Positions 43,658 through 53,348 of a stretch of DNA of 64,000 nt are shown here, in pieces. Below the pieces are notes generated by a model that was not told the DNA's origin, did not search any database, and saw only the letters and a program-made list of their open reading frames with translations. The translations under genes and the position numbers were made by a program. How positions within the stretch are numbered: the first letter of the stretch is position 1; each line of letters begins with the position of its first letter. This DNA comes from Fibrobacterota bacterium (lineage in GTDB: Bacteria; Fibrobacterota; Chitinivibrionia; Chitinivibrionales; Chitinispirillaceae), in assembly GCA_023436145.1 (NCBI GenBank), contig JAEZKP010000033.1, positions 1-64,000 of the forward strand, read 5' to 3'.

Positions 43658-45277
43658 ATGGATGAGTGCTGCGACTTTTTAGTTATTGGCAGCGGTATAG
43701 CAGGTCTCTGTTTTGCCATCAGAGCTTCCCACTTCGGAAAAGTGGTGATGATTACCAAAAAACAGGATACCGAATCCAATACTAATTATGCTCAAGGAGG
43801 AATTGCCTGCGTACTTGATCCCCAAGACTGCTTCGAAAATCACATCCGGGATACACTAATTACTGGTAAAGGTCTTTGCAACGAGGAATCTGTCAGAATA
43901 CTGGTGGAAGAGGGCCCACAACGAATAGAAGAACTTCTCCACTGGGGTGTAAATTTCTCCAAATCAGAAAAAGAGGCCAATCCTCACCAGCTCCACCTAG
44001 GCAAAGAAGGTGGTCATTCCGTTAACAGAATCATTCATGCTCATGATCTCACTGGCAGAGAAGTCGAAAAAAATCTGCTTAAACAGGCCAGGGAATCAAA
44101 ATCCATAAAAATCCTTGAACACCACAGCGCTATAGATCTTATTACCGACCATCATCTTGGCTCTAAACAAATCACCCGCAACCGCTGCTACGGTGCCTAC
44201 ATTCTGGATGATCTCACCAGAACCATCTTCTCCATTCAGGCTAAAATCACCTGTCTGGCTACTGGAGGCGCTGGTAAAGTGTATTTACATACCACCAATC
44301 CGGATATCGCTACCGGTGATGGTATCGCCATGGCTTACCGGGCAGGTGCTCCGATTGCCAATATGGAGTTTATTCAATTCCATCCTACCACACTTTTTCA
44401 TGAGAAAGCAAATTCATTTCTGATCTCTGAAGCACTTCGGGGACATGGTGCCATACTGCGTAATGCATCCGGAAATGAATTCATGGATAAATACCATCCC
44501 ATGAAATCACTGGCCCCCCGCGATATAGTGGCCCAGGCTATTGATAAAGAAATGAAACTGTCCGGAGAACCATGCGTCTTTCTGGACATTCGCCACGCCC
44601 CCGCAGATTCGACCATTAAGCACTTCCCGAACATATACGCCAGATGTAAAGAATTCGGAATCGATATCACCAAAGACCTCATTCCGGTAGTCCCGGCAGC
44701 CCACTATATCTGTGGAGGAATCAAGGTTGACACATACGGTCGAACAGATATCCAGAACCTTTTTGCCTGCGGAGAGGTCTCCTGTACAGGTGTACATGGA
44801 GCAAACCGTCTTGCATCAAATTCACTTCTGGAAGCACTGGTCTACTCGCGCCGGGCAGCAGATCTCTCTGCAGCTCAGCTGAGTTCCATTAACCATATCC
44901 CCTCAGAAACAATACCTGTCTGGGATGACAGTGGCACTATAGACAACGAGGAGTGGATTCTTCTTGCCCACAATTTTAAAGAAATTCAATCGATAATGTG
45001 GGACTATGTAGGAATCGTGCGTTCAAATATCCGGCTGCACCGGGCTCTCCGCAGAATCAACCTGCTGGAAAAAGAGATTGAAGATTTTTACAGACGCACT
45101 AAAATCACCGTACGGCTTCTGGAATTACGCAATATTGTCACCACTGCAAAACTGATCGTCAACTCTGCTGTCAAACGTAAAGAGAGCAGGGGACTCCATT
45201 ATACAACCGATTTTCCCGGACAGAATGACCGTTACTGGAAACACGACACCATTATTTCAAAAACGGCCTTTAGATGA
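43658..45277 (+). CDS. nadB: L-aspartate oxidase
   Basis: A 539-residue flavoenzyme of NAD synthesis that makes iminoaspartate. FAD site 'DFLVIGSGIAGLCFAIRA', active-site region 'TNYAQGGIACVLD', 'HQLHLGKEGGHSVNRIIHAHDLTGREVE', 'EFIQFHPTTLF' and 'GEVSCTGVHGANRLASNSLLEALVYS' are clear. The normal length is seen. AAAGGA is seven bases before the ATG. nadA and nadC are not in this window. Confidence 0.95.
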   Translation: MDECCDFLVIGSGIAGLCFAIRASHFGKVVMITKKQDTESNTNYAQGGIACVLDPQDCFENHIRDTLITGKGLCNEESVRILVEEGPQRIEELLHWGVNFSKSEKEANPHQLHLGKEGGHSVNRIIHAHDLTGREVEKNLLKQARESKSIKILEHHSAIDLITDHHLGSKQITRNRCYGAYILDDLTRTIFSIQAKITCLATGGAGKVYLHTTNPDIATGDGIAMAYRAGAPIANMEFIQFHPTTLFHEKANSFLISEALRGHGAILRNASGNEFMDKYHPMKSLAPRDIVAQAIDKEMKLSGEPCVFLDIRHAPADSTIKHFPNIYARCKEFGIDITKDLIPVVPAAHYICGGIKVDTYGRTDIQNLFACGEVSCTGVHGANRLASNSLLEALVYSRRAADLSAAQLSSINHIPSETIPVWDDSGTIDNEEWILLAHNFKEIQSIMWDYVGIVRSNIRLHRALRRINLLEKEIEDFYRRTKITVRLLELRNIVTTAKLIVNSAVKRKESRGLHYTTDFPGQNDRYWKHDTIISKTAFR

Positions 45278-47214
45278 ACTGGTGGATTCTTCTCTTTGCA
45301 GCCGCAATAATTATATCCATAATCAGGTATGCCGGAGAAGCACTGGCCTTAAAGGATAAATTAATATTCATTTCTTTGCGATCAGCTCAAGCCCTGCTGA
45401 TTTTAGTCGCTTTTTTTGAACCAGTCTTCCACTTTCAGCGCGTTTTGCCGGAGACTAAAACCATTCCGGTACTTATAGATGCCTCCAGAAGCATGTCTCT
45501 TTTTCAGCCAGAATCAACAGTTCTCCCCTTTTTAAATAAACTCCAGTACATAAACAACTTGATAGACACCAAATCGAAAAAATATCAGTTCTTTCTTTTT
45601 GGCGATTCGCTAAGAAGCATTACCAATTTGAATGAGCTTAAATTCCTGGATAACCTAAGCGAGTTTCCCACTACTCATAAAAAATTTACAAGCAGCAGCC
45701 ATGAATTAATCATCGTCTCTGATGCAAACTGGTCAAACTCAGTTACTTCTGATTTCTTTTCGAATAAAACCATCAGATATCTGCAACTTCCCTCATTCCG
45801 GCCCCATCCTTATCTGCGCATCTTAAATTCAGAATTCTCCAGCTCCCATGCAGACTCCCTTTCGTTGTTGTATCTAACTATCGAAGGTAGAATAGAAGAA
45901 AACAAAGAGGTCAGAGTCACTGTGATGGAAAATGGAAAAAGTATCAGTGAACAGATTCTCAATGAACCACCTGGTTATTTTAAACGCACACTGAATATAA
46001 AACTCCCTGCTACTGCCCCGGGAAAACATCTCTACCGGTTAAAGGCAGTTTGCTCCGATTCGCTATATGCTAATGCATACGCAGTCAGAGATGTAGCACC
46101 AGGCAATTTCATTTATCAGATCCATTCCTCATTCCCTACGCTAGACCTCCGATTCCTCTCCCTTTCTCTTTCAAAACATCAGGAATTTCATCGTAATGAG
46201 AAAGTAAAGGACAGTAAAAACGATTGTCTGTTCTTTTTTCACTGGAATGATACAATTGCAAAAGCTCTGGAAAGACTCAAACCAAATGGTATTGCAGTTT
46301 TTATCGGATCTCTTCCATGCTCAAAACCGCAATCTGTCACTCCTCAACCTGCCCCATATTTTAAAACTGCACCCGCTGACTATATGACTGTAAATGATCT
46401 GATCCTGCAGAAACTTCCACCACCATCAAAATTTATGAGCTGCCCGGAGCTCCCTCTGATAATTCCATTTCTCTCTATTTCTCAACAGCAAAATGGAACG
46501 AAAGATACAGCACACATTTTATTCAGCAGCGAGTGGAAAGGCTATCCAGCGCTGGTTTTTGCAGCAACAGATTTTTGGAAATTGGATTTCTGGCCAATGT
46601 CCACCGAACACAGCGAAGAGCAGGCATTTTCCTTTTCAGAACTCTTTATCAGTCTGCTGAAAGAGCAACTGCTATCCCGTATTTCTGAACAGTATTTCCT
46701 TTACCCTGCAGAAAAAGCCATGGATACAGATTCCATTCGTTTTTCTGTTTCTTTTCCCTCAACCATCCCTGTCTCCTATAAAACAGATATCCGCTTTTCA
46801 GTTAAAGACATGGCTGAGAAAACCGTTCTAGACACCACGATGAAAATCATAAACACCGGTTCCAGAAAACAGATGATTACAATCGGAGCTCTCAGAGCTG
46901 GTAATTATACTTTCAGCAGCACATCTGCCTTCAAGAACAAAAGATATTTCTTTTCAGATTCACTACACATAGGAAGACAAGACCGGGAGTTGCAGATATC
47001 CGGACAAAACACCCTTCTGTTAAGTGAAACAGGCCAGCCGCTCAATGCTGACGACAGCATGGCATTAGTACAAAACCTCATGGCAGATAATGCCGGAAAA
47101 GAACTTTTCATCGAGGACAGTATTCAACTCAATCGCAGCTGGTGGTTACTGATCATGCTGTTAGCGCTTCTGACAACAGAGTGGATTTACAGAAGGTCTA
47201 AATTGCTTGATTGA
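45274..47214 (+). CDS. VWA-like (BatA/BatB-type) membrane protein
   Basis: A 646-residue protein. Two N-terminal membrane helices (about 2-18 and 31-48) are followed by a von Willebrand A-like region with a MIDAS-type 'DASRSM' (DxSxS) at about 70-75. Then comes a long extracytoplasmic part of beta-sandwich character (about 190-590), and a C-terminal helix at about 623-640 (WWLLIMLLALLTTEWIY). The build is like that of bacterial aerotolerance-type and glutamine-amidotransferase-like VWA membrane proteins. No MoxR ATPase is nearby. It overlaps nadB by ATGA. Function unknown. Confidence 0.6.
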   Translation: MNWWILLFAAAIIISIIRYAGEALALKDKLIFISLRSAQALLILVAFFEPVFHFQRVLPETKTIPVLIDASRSMSLFQPESTVLPFLNKLQYINNLIDTKSKKYQFFLFGDSLRSITNLNELKFLDNLSEFPTTHKKFTSSSHELIIVSDANWSNSVTSDFFSNKTIRYLQLPSFRPHPYLRILNSEFSSSHADSLSLLYLTIEGRIEENKEVRVTVMENGKSISEQILNEPPGYFKRTLNIKLPATAPGKHLYRLKAVCSDSLYANAYAVRDVAPGNFIYQIHSSFPTLDLRFLSLSLSKHQEFHRNEKVKDSKNDCLFFFHWNDTIAKALERLKPNGIAVFIGSLPCSKPQSVTPQPAPYFKTAPADYMTVNDLILQKLPPPSKFMSCPELPLIIPFLSISQQQNGTKDTAHILFSSEWKGYPALVFAATDFWKLDFWPMSTEHSEEQAFSFSELFISLLKEQLLSRISEQYFLYPAEKAMDTDSIRFSVSFPSTIPVSYKTDIRFSVKDMAEKTVLDTTMKIINTGSRKQMITIGALRAGNYTFSSTSAFKNKRYFFSDSLHIGRQDRELQISGQNTLLLSETGQPLNADDSMALVQNLMADNAGKELFIEDSIQLNRSWWLLIMLLALLTTEWIYRRSKLLD

Positions 47215-48588
47215 TTATTCGTAGGTGGTAATGATATTGTAAGTCTTCATTTTCATATAAAGAGTCTTGGGATTGATCTCCAGCAGTTTAGCTGCTTTAC
47301 CCTTATGACCATTCACCATACTGAGTACATTGATTATGTGCCTGCGTTCCATCTCTTTTAGAGAAAGTGCTGCAGTATCAGAGGTTACAGTTGGCGAAAC
47401 AGAAGTTACTTCATTTTCTGGTTTTCTGTTAACTTTTAAAAAAGACAGGTCATCTGCAGTTATAACTTTTTTGGGAACCAGTATACATGTTCTTTCAACG
47501 AGGTTTTTCAGTTCACGGACATTGCCGGGCCAGTCATAGGAAGTGAGGATATCCATAGCCGAACGGTCAAACTCATTTTGAAAGCCCTGCATTACCACGA
47601 AGTTATTGACCAGAAGCGGAATATCATCCAGTCTTTCCTTTAAAGAAGGCACATTGACAGTCAACACATTGAGCCGATAATACAGGTCTGCACGGAAACG
47701 GTTCTGTTCCACCAGAATTTCCAGCGGCTGATTTGTGGCACAGAGAATTCTTACATTTAAGGCGATATCCTTTGTTCCACCTACCCGGCGAATCTCACCG
47801 GTTTCCAGAAACCGCAGCAGTTTGGCTTGAAAATGAATGGGTATCTCCCCCATCTCATCCAGAAATAATGTACCACCATCAGCAATCTCAGCCAAACCAC
47901 GTTTCTGTGACTTAGCATCGGTAAATGCTCCTTTCTCATAACCGAAAAGTTCACTTTCCAGAAGCGATTCAGAAAAGGAGGCACAGTTTACTGCAATGAA
48001 CGGTTTATTAGCTCTCTGGCTCATAGCATGAATGGAGCGGGCAACCAGCTCCTTTCCCGTACCGCTCTCTCCCAGTATCAGTACTGTGGACTGAGTTGGA
48101 GCGACTTTACATATCATATCATGAAGAGCCTTAACAGATTTACTTTGACCGATTATTTTCCCGCCATAACCATTTTTTTTCAGTTCATCCCGCAGAATTT
48201 TCAAATCAAGCAGAGATCTCTGGTGCTCGATCGACCGCTCTATATGAATAAGCAGTTCATTAAGTGAGTAAGGTTTGCGGACATACTCAAAAGCACCCAG
48301 CTTCATACTCTCTATTGCACTCTCCAGAGTGGCATTTCCGGTAAGAATTATGACTTCAGATGGAATGGCTTCCTGCTTTATTGTCCTGAGGACATCGATT
48401 CCATTTACTCTGGGCATGACAATGTCAAGCAGCACCACATGGAAAAATTCATCCCGCAAACGATCTAAAGCCGTCTCCCCGTCAGAAACAGCTTCGACTG
48501 AATACCCCATTCTGCTTAATTCGTTACTCAAAAGAAGCCGCAAAGATGCTTCATCGTCCACGACCAGTATTTTACCTTTAGTCATCAT
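47215..48588 (-). CDS. sigma-54-dependent response regulator (NtrC family)
   Basis: A 457-residue activator. Receiver domain with 'VDDEASLR', acceptor Asp in 'VVLLDIVMPR' and Lys in 'VRKPYS'. AAA+ domain: 'GESGTGKELVARSIH', 'GAFTDA' (the family usually has GAFTGA; the second Gly is Asp here), 'GGTLFLDEMGEIP' and 'RLNVLTV'. Fis-type HTH at the end ('HKGKAAKLLEINPKTLYMKMK'). Starts with an ATG in a TGATG overlap with the kinase gene. It ends directly against the convergent VWA-like gene with no space for a terminator. The GAFTDA change may alter sigma-54 contact. Confidence 0.9.
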   Translation of the reverse strand: MMTKGKILVVDDEASLRLLLSNELSRMGYSVEAVSDGETALDRLRDEFFHVVLLDIVMPRVNGIDVLRTIKQEAIPSEVIILTGNATLESAIESMKLGAFEYVRKPYSLNELLIHIERSIEHQRSLLDLKILRDELKKNGYGGKIIGQSKSVKALHDMICKVAPTQSTVLILGESGTGKELVARSIHAMSQRANKPFIAVNCASFSESLLESELFGYEKGAFTDAKSQKRGLAEIADGGTLFLDEMGEIPIHFQAKLLRFLETGEIRRVGGTKDIALNVRILCATNQPLEILVEQNRFRADLYYRLNVLTVNVPSLKERLDDIPLLVNNFVVMQGFQNEFDRSAMDILTSYDWPGNVRELKNLVERTCILVPKKVITADDLSFLKVNRKPENEVTSVSPTVTSDTAALSLKEMERRHIINVLSMVNGHKGKAAKLLEINPKTLYMKMKTYNIITTYE

Positions 48589-50114
48589 CAACCCTCATTA
48601 TCAGCTTCACTCAAAGGGATCTCCAGCACAATAGTAGTACCATTACCCTTTTCACTTATTATATCAATATTTCCGTTGCATTCTTCCATTATCTTATAAC
48701 AGATAGCCAGTCCCATTCCAGTACCATTGCCTACTTCTTTGGTGGTGAAAAAAGGATCAAAAACATGAGGCAGATCTGTAGGCTTTATACCTGGTCCATT
48801 ATCAATTATCTTAATTGCATAATATTTGGAGGGCTCTCTGGAAGAAACCGGACGGATCTCTATGACACTGTTTGCAGGACAGAAATCAAAACAGTTCGAC
48901 AAAATGTTGACAAACACCTGCTCCAGTTTATTCAGGTCAGCCCTTACCTTGATGTGAGCCGGAATAGAATGGTTTATTGTGATGTTTAAACGGGCAGCTT
49001 TCGATTTAGTCAATTGCAAAGTATCTACTATGCAATCATAAAGAGAAATGCTGCGTACATTAGTCTCACTGTCCCGGGAAAATTTGGACAGACTTTCCAC
49101 AATATTTCTACAACGTAATGATTCAACATTTATTATCTGAAGATACTGTTCCAGCTCATTTTTATTGATTGATTCCTTTTTTTTGATCCGGTCAAGCAAT
49201 GCACTGGAAAAGCCTAAAATAGCAGTAAGCGGATTGTTCAATTCATGAGCAACACCCGAGGCCAGTGTTCCTATCGAAGCCAGACGTGCAGAGCGGTAAA
49301 GCTGATTTCTGGCTATACGCTGCTGTTCCTGAAGACGTATCTGACCGGTTATATCCTCCATGGCAATCACCACAGAAAAAGAGGATTCTTCTGCTGCCAT
49401 ATACACAGCTTTCATGCTGATAATAATCGGCTCCGAAAAATTGGGAGAAACAAGATTGAATACCCGCTGCTTTACTGAAGGTCCATCGGAAAGAGTAAAA
49501 GATTTGAGAAAGTTTTCCAGTTCACCATCATCGGATTGAAGAAAAGAAAAAACACTCCTGCCTACCGCATCCTGCTTTTTCACATGAAACGTTTCCCTGA
49601 AAAAACGGTTGCAGTCAATAATGTTGCATTCAGAATCTATTGAGATGTAAAGGTGAGGAAAATTTTCATAAAGGTTCTCAAACCTGGCTTTGGATCTGGA
49701 CAATTCCCGGTGAAGCCGCCTCAGTCTCAGAAGGGATTTCATACGGGCCAGTAACTCATCTCCTGAGAACGGTTTGGTTATGTAGTCATCTGCGTGTGTC
49801 AAACCAGCAATCTTATCCTCATCCGCACACAGAGCAGTTACCATTATCACAGGTAAAAAACAATTGCCCGCAATGGATTTGATCTTACTGGCAGTCGTGA
49901 TACCATCCACATCCGGCATTATCACATCCAGCAACACCAGATCTATTTTTTCTTTCTGCACTATCTCCACAGCACCGCTACCGGTACTGGCTGTCATGCA
50001 TGAATAGCCGCCCTGCTCAACCAGCAATTCAAGAAAAGATGCTGTCTGCTGATTATCATCCACAATCAGTATTGTCTCATTTACACCAGCTGCCTGTTCA
50101 CAGGAGTATTGCAT
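48588..50114 (-). CDS. hybrid kinase with N-terminal receiver (REC-PAS-HisKA-ATPase)
   Basis: A 508-residue soluble kinase. The receiver comes first (about 12-130; 'IVDDNQ', acceptor 'LVLLDVIMPDVDG', Lys in 'ITKPFSG'), then a PAS-like sensor (about 145-265), HisKA with 'ASGVAHELNNPLTAILGFS' and the ATPase domain with 'ILSNCFDFCP', 'DNGPGIKP' and 'GTGMGLAICYKIMEE'. A receiver at the N-terminus rather than the C-terminus means it could be controlled by another kinase. It overlaps rdgB by 17 bases and the regulator gene by one base (TGATG), so the two signalling genes are transcribed behind leuS and rdgB. Confidence 0.9.
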   Translation of the reverse strand: MQYSCEQAAGVNETILIVDDNQQTASFLELLVEQGGYSCMTASTGSGAVEIVQKEKIDLVLLDVIMPDVDGITTASKIKSIAGNCFLPVIMVTALCADEDKIAGLTHADDYITKPFSGDELLARMKSLLRLRRLHRELSRSKARFENLYENFPHLYISIDSECNIIDCNRFFRETFHVKKQDAVGRSVFSFLQSDDGELENFLKSFTLSDGPSVKQRVFNLVSPNFSEPIIISMKAVYMAAEESSFSVVIAMEDITGQIRLQEQQRIARNQLYRSARLASIGTLASGVAHELNNPLTAILGFSSALLDRIKKKESINKNELEQYLQIINVESLRCRNIVESLSKFSRDSETNVRSISLYDCIVDTLQLTKSKAARLNITINHSIPAHIKVRADLNKLEQVFVNILSNCFDFCPANSVIEIRPVSSREPSKYYAIKIIDNGPGIKPTDLPHVFDPFFTTKEVGNGTGMGLAICYKIMEECNGNIDIISEKGNGTTIVLEIPLSEADNEG

Positions 50115-50712
50115 TAAGTTTCTCCACCAAAGACTTTAAAGCCTTAGCTCTATGGCTCAAGCCATGTTTTTGTTCAGAAGACAACTGGGCAAATGTTCTG
50201 TCCAGCCCATCAGGAATAAACAGCGGGTCATACCCAAACCCGTTGGAGCCAAGCGGCTCAAAACCGATTCGCCCCTGACAGACACCTTCGGCACAAAGGC
50301 AGCTGTCCTCTCCGGTCTTCAAAACCAGAACACAGCGAAACCGGGCGGAACGATTTGCAGAAGAAACATTTTTCAACTGATCCAGTAATTTACGGTTGTT
50401 TTGTTCTGCATCAGCGTTCTCTCCTGCAAAGCGGGCGCTGAATACACCGGGTCTGCCCCCCAATGCATCGACTTCCAGACCGGAATCATCAGCCAGAGCC
50501 CATAATCCGCTTTCTTTATAAACCCACTCAGCCTTGATAAGCGCATTCTCCTGAAACGTGGAACCAGTTTCTTTAATTTCCACCCGGGAATTCCATAATT
50601 CTCCCATAGAAATCAGCTCCAACGGTACAGATCGCATAATCTGGCGTATTTCCTGCATCTTGCCATTGTTTGAAGTGGCTACTACCACTTTTTTCAAAGG
50701 AGTTTTCTGCAT
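50098..50712 (-). CDS. rdgB: XTP/dITP diphosphatase (RdgB/HAM1)
   Basis: A 204-residue nucleotide-cleansing pyrophosphatase that hydrolyses dITP and XTP to monophosphates. 'VVVATSNNGKMQEIRQIM' opens the family, followed by 'GSTFQENALIKA', 'ADDSGLEVDALGGRPGVFSARFAGE' and 'GFGYDPLFIPDG' with the substrate residues. It starts two bases after leuS and overlaps the kinase gene. Confidence 0.95.
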   Translation of the reverse strand: MQKTPLKKVVVATSNNGKMQEIRQIMRSVPLELISMGELWNSRVEIKETGSTFQENALIKAEWVYKESGLWALADDSGLEVDALGGRPGVFSARFAGENADAEQNNRKLLDQLKNVSSANRSARFRCVLVLKTGEDSCLCAEGVCQGRIGFEPLGSNGFGYDPLFIPDGLDRTFAQLSSEQKHGLSHRAKALKSLVEKLNAILL

Positions 50713-50714
50713 TT

Positions 50715-53234
50715 TTAATTGACCACTATGTTTACCAGTTTTCCAGGAACCGCAATAACTTTCCTTACAGTACCCTTTTCCAGATAAGGCTTTATTTTTT
50801 CCAAACCAAGTGCGGTCTCCTTTATCTTCTCCAATGATTCATCGCGGGAAACTGTAAAATCTGCCCGGAGTTTCCCATTGACCTGTACAACAATGGTGAT
50901 AACCGATTCCTGTGCAAGATTTTCATCAAATGCAGGCCATTTCGACTCAATCAGAAATCCGCTCTGCCCCAGATGCTCCCAAAGCTCATCTCCCAGATGA
51001 GGAGCAAAAGGACCTACAAGTTGCACAATGGTCAGAAGATCCTGTTTTGACGCTCCTTTGGATGACAATTCATTTAAATATTCCATCATTGCAGCGATCG
51101 CAGTATTAAACTTCATCTCCTCAATGTCACGGGTAACCTTCTTTATGGTCTTATGCCGGACCTGCACATTGAGATCTTCACCCGAAACACTGGTCAGATC
51201 AAATTCTGTCACCAATTTGTAAATTCTTTTCAGAAACCGGCTGCATCCTTCGATAGCCCTTGAATCCCATGGCTTTGGAAGCTCGAATTCACCCATAAAC
51301 ATCTCATAAAGTCTTAATACATCTGCCCCATAATTTTTAACCACATCATCAGGGTTTACCCCGTTAAGCTTGGATTTGGCCATCTTCTCAATCTGAGTGG
51401 TGAGTTGTTCCCCGCTTGATTTAAGGTATGGTTTGTTATCCCTGAACTCCACTTCAGAAATTTCATGATAACGGCCATTACTGTCCTGAAAGGTTGCAGA
51501 GAGAACAGTGCCCTGATGACGCAATTTTTTGAAAGGCTCCTTAGTGCTGACATACCCCAGATCGTAAAGCACCTTATGCCAGAAACGGGAATAAAGCAGA
51601 TGCAAAACAGCATGCTCAGCTCCGCCTATGTAAAGATCTACATTCATCCACTGCTTCTGGACCTCCTGCGACCAGGGCTGCAATTTATTTTTTGGATCAA
51701 GATATCTCAAATAATACCAGCAGGACCCAGCCCATTGTGGCATGGTGTTAGTTTCTCTTTGAGCTGGTCCACCACATGAAGGACAACTGGTATTAAGCCA
51801 TTCAGCAATTGTGGCCAGAGGTGATTCGCCTGTTCCGGAAGGCTCATAACGATCCACATTGGGAAGAGTTACCGGAAGCTGATCCTCAGGAACCGGTACA
51901 GTACCACATTTTTTACAATGAATAATAGGTATCGGCTCGCCCCAGTACCTTTGACGAGAGAAAATCCAATCCCTCAGACGGTAACTCACAGCTGCCTTTC
52001 CCTGTCCACGCTCCTGAAGAATTTCAGAAATTTTTTTCTTTGCCTCAGATGTACACAGATTATCCAGTTCTCCTGAATTTACAGCAATTCCTTCTTCACA
52101 ATAAGCAACGTCATCGGGAATCTCACTGTTATCAGCCGGTCTGACCACCCTGATTATCGGCAGGTTGTATTTGACAGCAAATTCAAAATCCCGCTGATCA
52201 TGAGCCGGTACTGCCATAATTGCACCAGTCCCATAAGAAGCCAAAACATAATCTGCAATCCAGATCGGAATTTTTTTACCGTTTACAGGATTTACCGCCA
52301 TCGCACCAGTGAATTCACCTGTTTTTTCCTTGGAAAGCTCTGTACGTTCAAGATCACTCTTCTGACGCGCAGTTTTCTGATATTGCTCGATTTTCTGTTT
52401 CTGCTCTGGAGTGGTTATCTTGTCAATCAAAGGATGTTCAGGTGCAAGTACCATGTAAGTCGCACCAAAAAGAGTATCCGGACGGGTAGTAAAAACCCGT
52501 ATTTTTTCTCCGGCTGCAGCTCCCTCTGCCACAGTAAAATCAACTTCTGCCCCTTCTGATCGACCTATCCAGTTTTTCTGCATTAGCAGAGTAGATTCCG
52601 GCCAGTCGACCTCAGCCAGATCCTCCAGAAGACGATCCGCATAACTGGTAATCCTCAGAATCCACTGACGCAGATCCTTTCGCTCCACTTGTGTGAGACA
52701 CCGCTCACATTTACCCTGGGTAACCTCTTCATTAGCAAGTCCGGTTTTACAGGAAGGACACCAGTTTATCGGCATTACTCCCTGGTAAGCCAGACCTTTT
52801 TTATACAGTTGGAGAAATATCCACTGTGTCCACTTATAATACTCTGGATCAGTCGTGTTTATTTCCCGATCCCAATCATAAGCAAAACCGATGCTGTTGA
52901 TCTGACGCTTAAAATTGCTGACCGCTTTTTCTGTTGTCACAGAAGGATGAATACCGGTCTTTATAGCAAAATTTTCTGCAGGAAGCCCAAAAGCATCCCA
53001 ACCCATCGGATGGAGCACGTTAAACCCTTGCATCCGCTTGTATCTGGTTATTATATCGGTAGCAGTGTAGCCTTCGCAATGTCCGACATGAAGCCCTGAA
53101 CCGGAAGGATAGGGAAACATATCCAAAGCATAAAACTTCGGTTTTTTAGGATTGAATTCCGTTTTGTGCAGTTTTGCATCTTTCCAGCGGTTCTGCCATT
53201 TACTTTCAATCTCTGAAGGATTGTATGTACTCAA
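50715..53234 (-). CDS. leuS: leucyl-tRNA synthetase
   Basis: An 839-residue class I synthetase. The start is TTG with TTTGGAGG five bases upstream. HIGH-type motif 'PYPSGSGLHVGHCEGYT', the editing-domain threonine-rich part 'TTRPDTLFGATYMVLAPEHP', 'GTGAIMAVPAHDQRD' and the KMSKS loop 'KMAKSKLNGVNPDD' are present. Normal length for a bacterial LeuRS. It heads the leuS-rdgB-kinase-regulator operon. Confidence 0.97.
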   Translation of the reverse strand: MSTYNPSEIESKWQNRWKDAKLHKTEFNPKKPKFYALDMFPYPSGSGLHVGHCEGYTATDIITRYKRMQGFNVLHPMGWDAFGLPAENFAIKTGIHPSVTTEKAVSNFKRQINSIGFAYDWDREINTTDPEYYKWTQWIFLQLYKKGLAYQGVMPINWCPSCKTGLANEEVTQGKCERCLTQVERKDLRQWILRITSYADRLLEDLAEVDWPESTLLMQKNWIGRSEGAEVDFTVAEGAAAGEKIRVFTTRPDTLFGATYMVLAPEHPLIDKITTPEQKQKIEQYQKTARQKSDLERTELSKEKTGEFTGAMAVNPVNGKKIPIWIADYVLASYGTGAIMAVPAHDQRDFEFAVKYNLPIIRVVRPADNSEIPDDVAYCEEGIAVNSGELDNLCTSEAKKKISEILQERGQGKAAVSYRLRDWIFSRQRYWGEPIPIIHCKKCGTVPVPEDQLPVTLPNVDRYEPSGTGESPLATIAEWLNTSCPSCGGPAQRETNTMPQWAGSCWYYLRYLDPKNKLQPWSQEVQKQWMNVDLYIGGAEHAVLHLLYSRFWHKVLYDLGYVSTKEPFKKLRHQGTVLSATFQDSNGRYHEISEVEFRDNKPYLKSSGEQLTTQIEKMAKSKLNGVNPDDVVKNYGADVLRLYEMFMGEFELPKPWDSRAIEGCSRFLKRIYKLVTEFDLTSVSGEDLNVQVRHKTIKKVTRDIEEMKFNTAIAAMMEYLNELSSKGASKQDLLTIVQLVGPFAPHLGDELWEHLGQSGFLIESKWPAFDENLAQESVITIVVQVNGKLRADFTVSRDESLEKIKETALGLEKIKPYLEKGTVRKVIAVPGKLVNIVVN

Positions 53235-53348
53235 AATGCCTCCAAATTATCTGGTTTAAAAACCAGTCAGTCGATCCTATTTACAAAATGCGCCAGAAGT
53301 CCTGTGATAGTGCTGGCGACTCAATTCTTCATCAGCAATAAAAAATTA

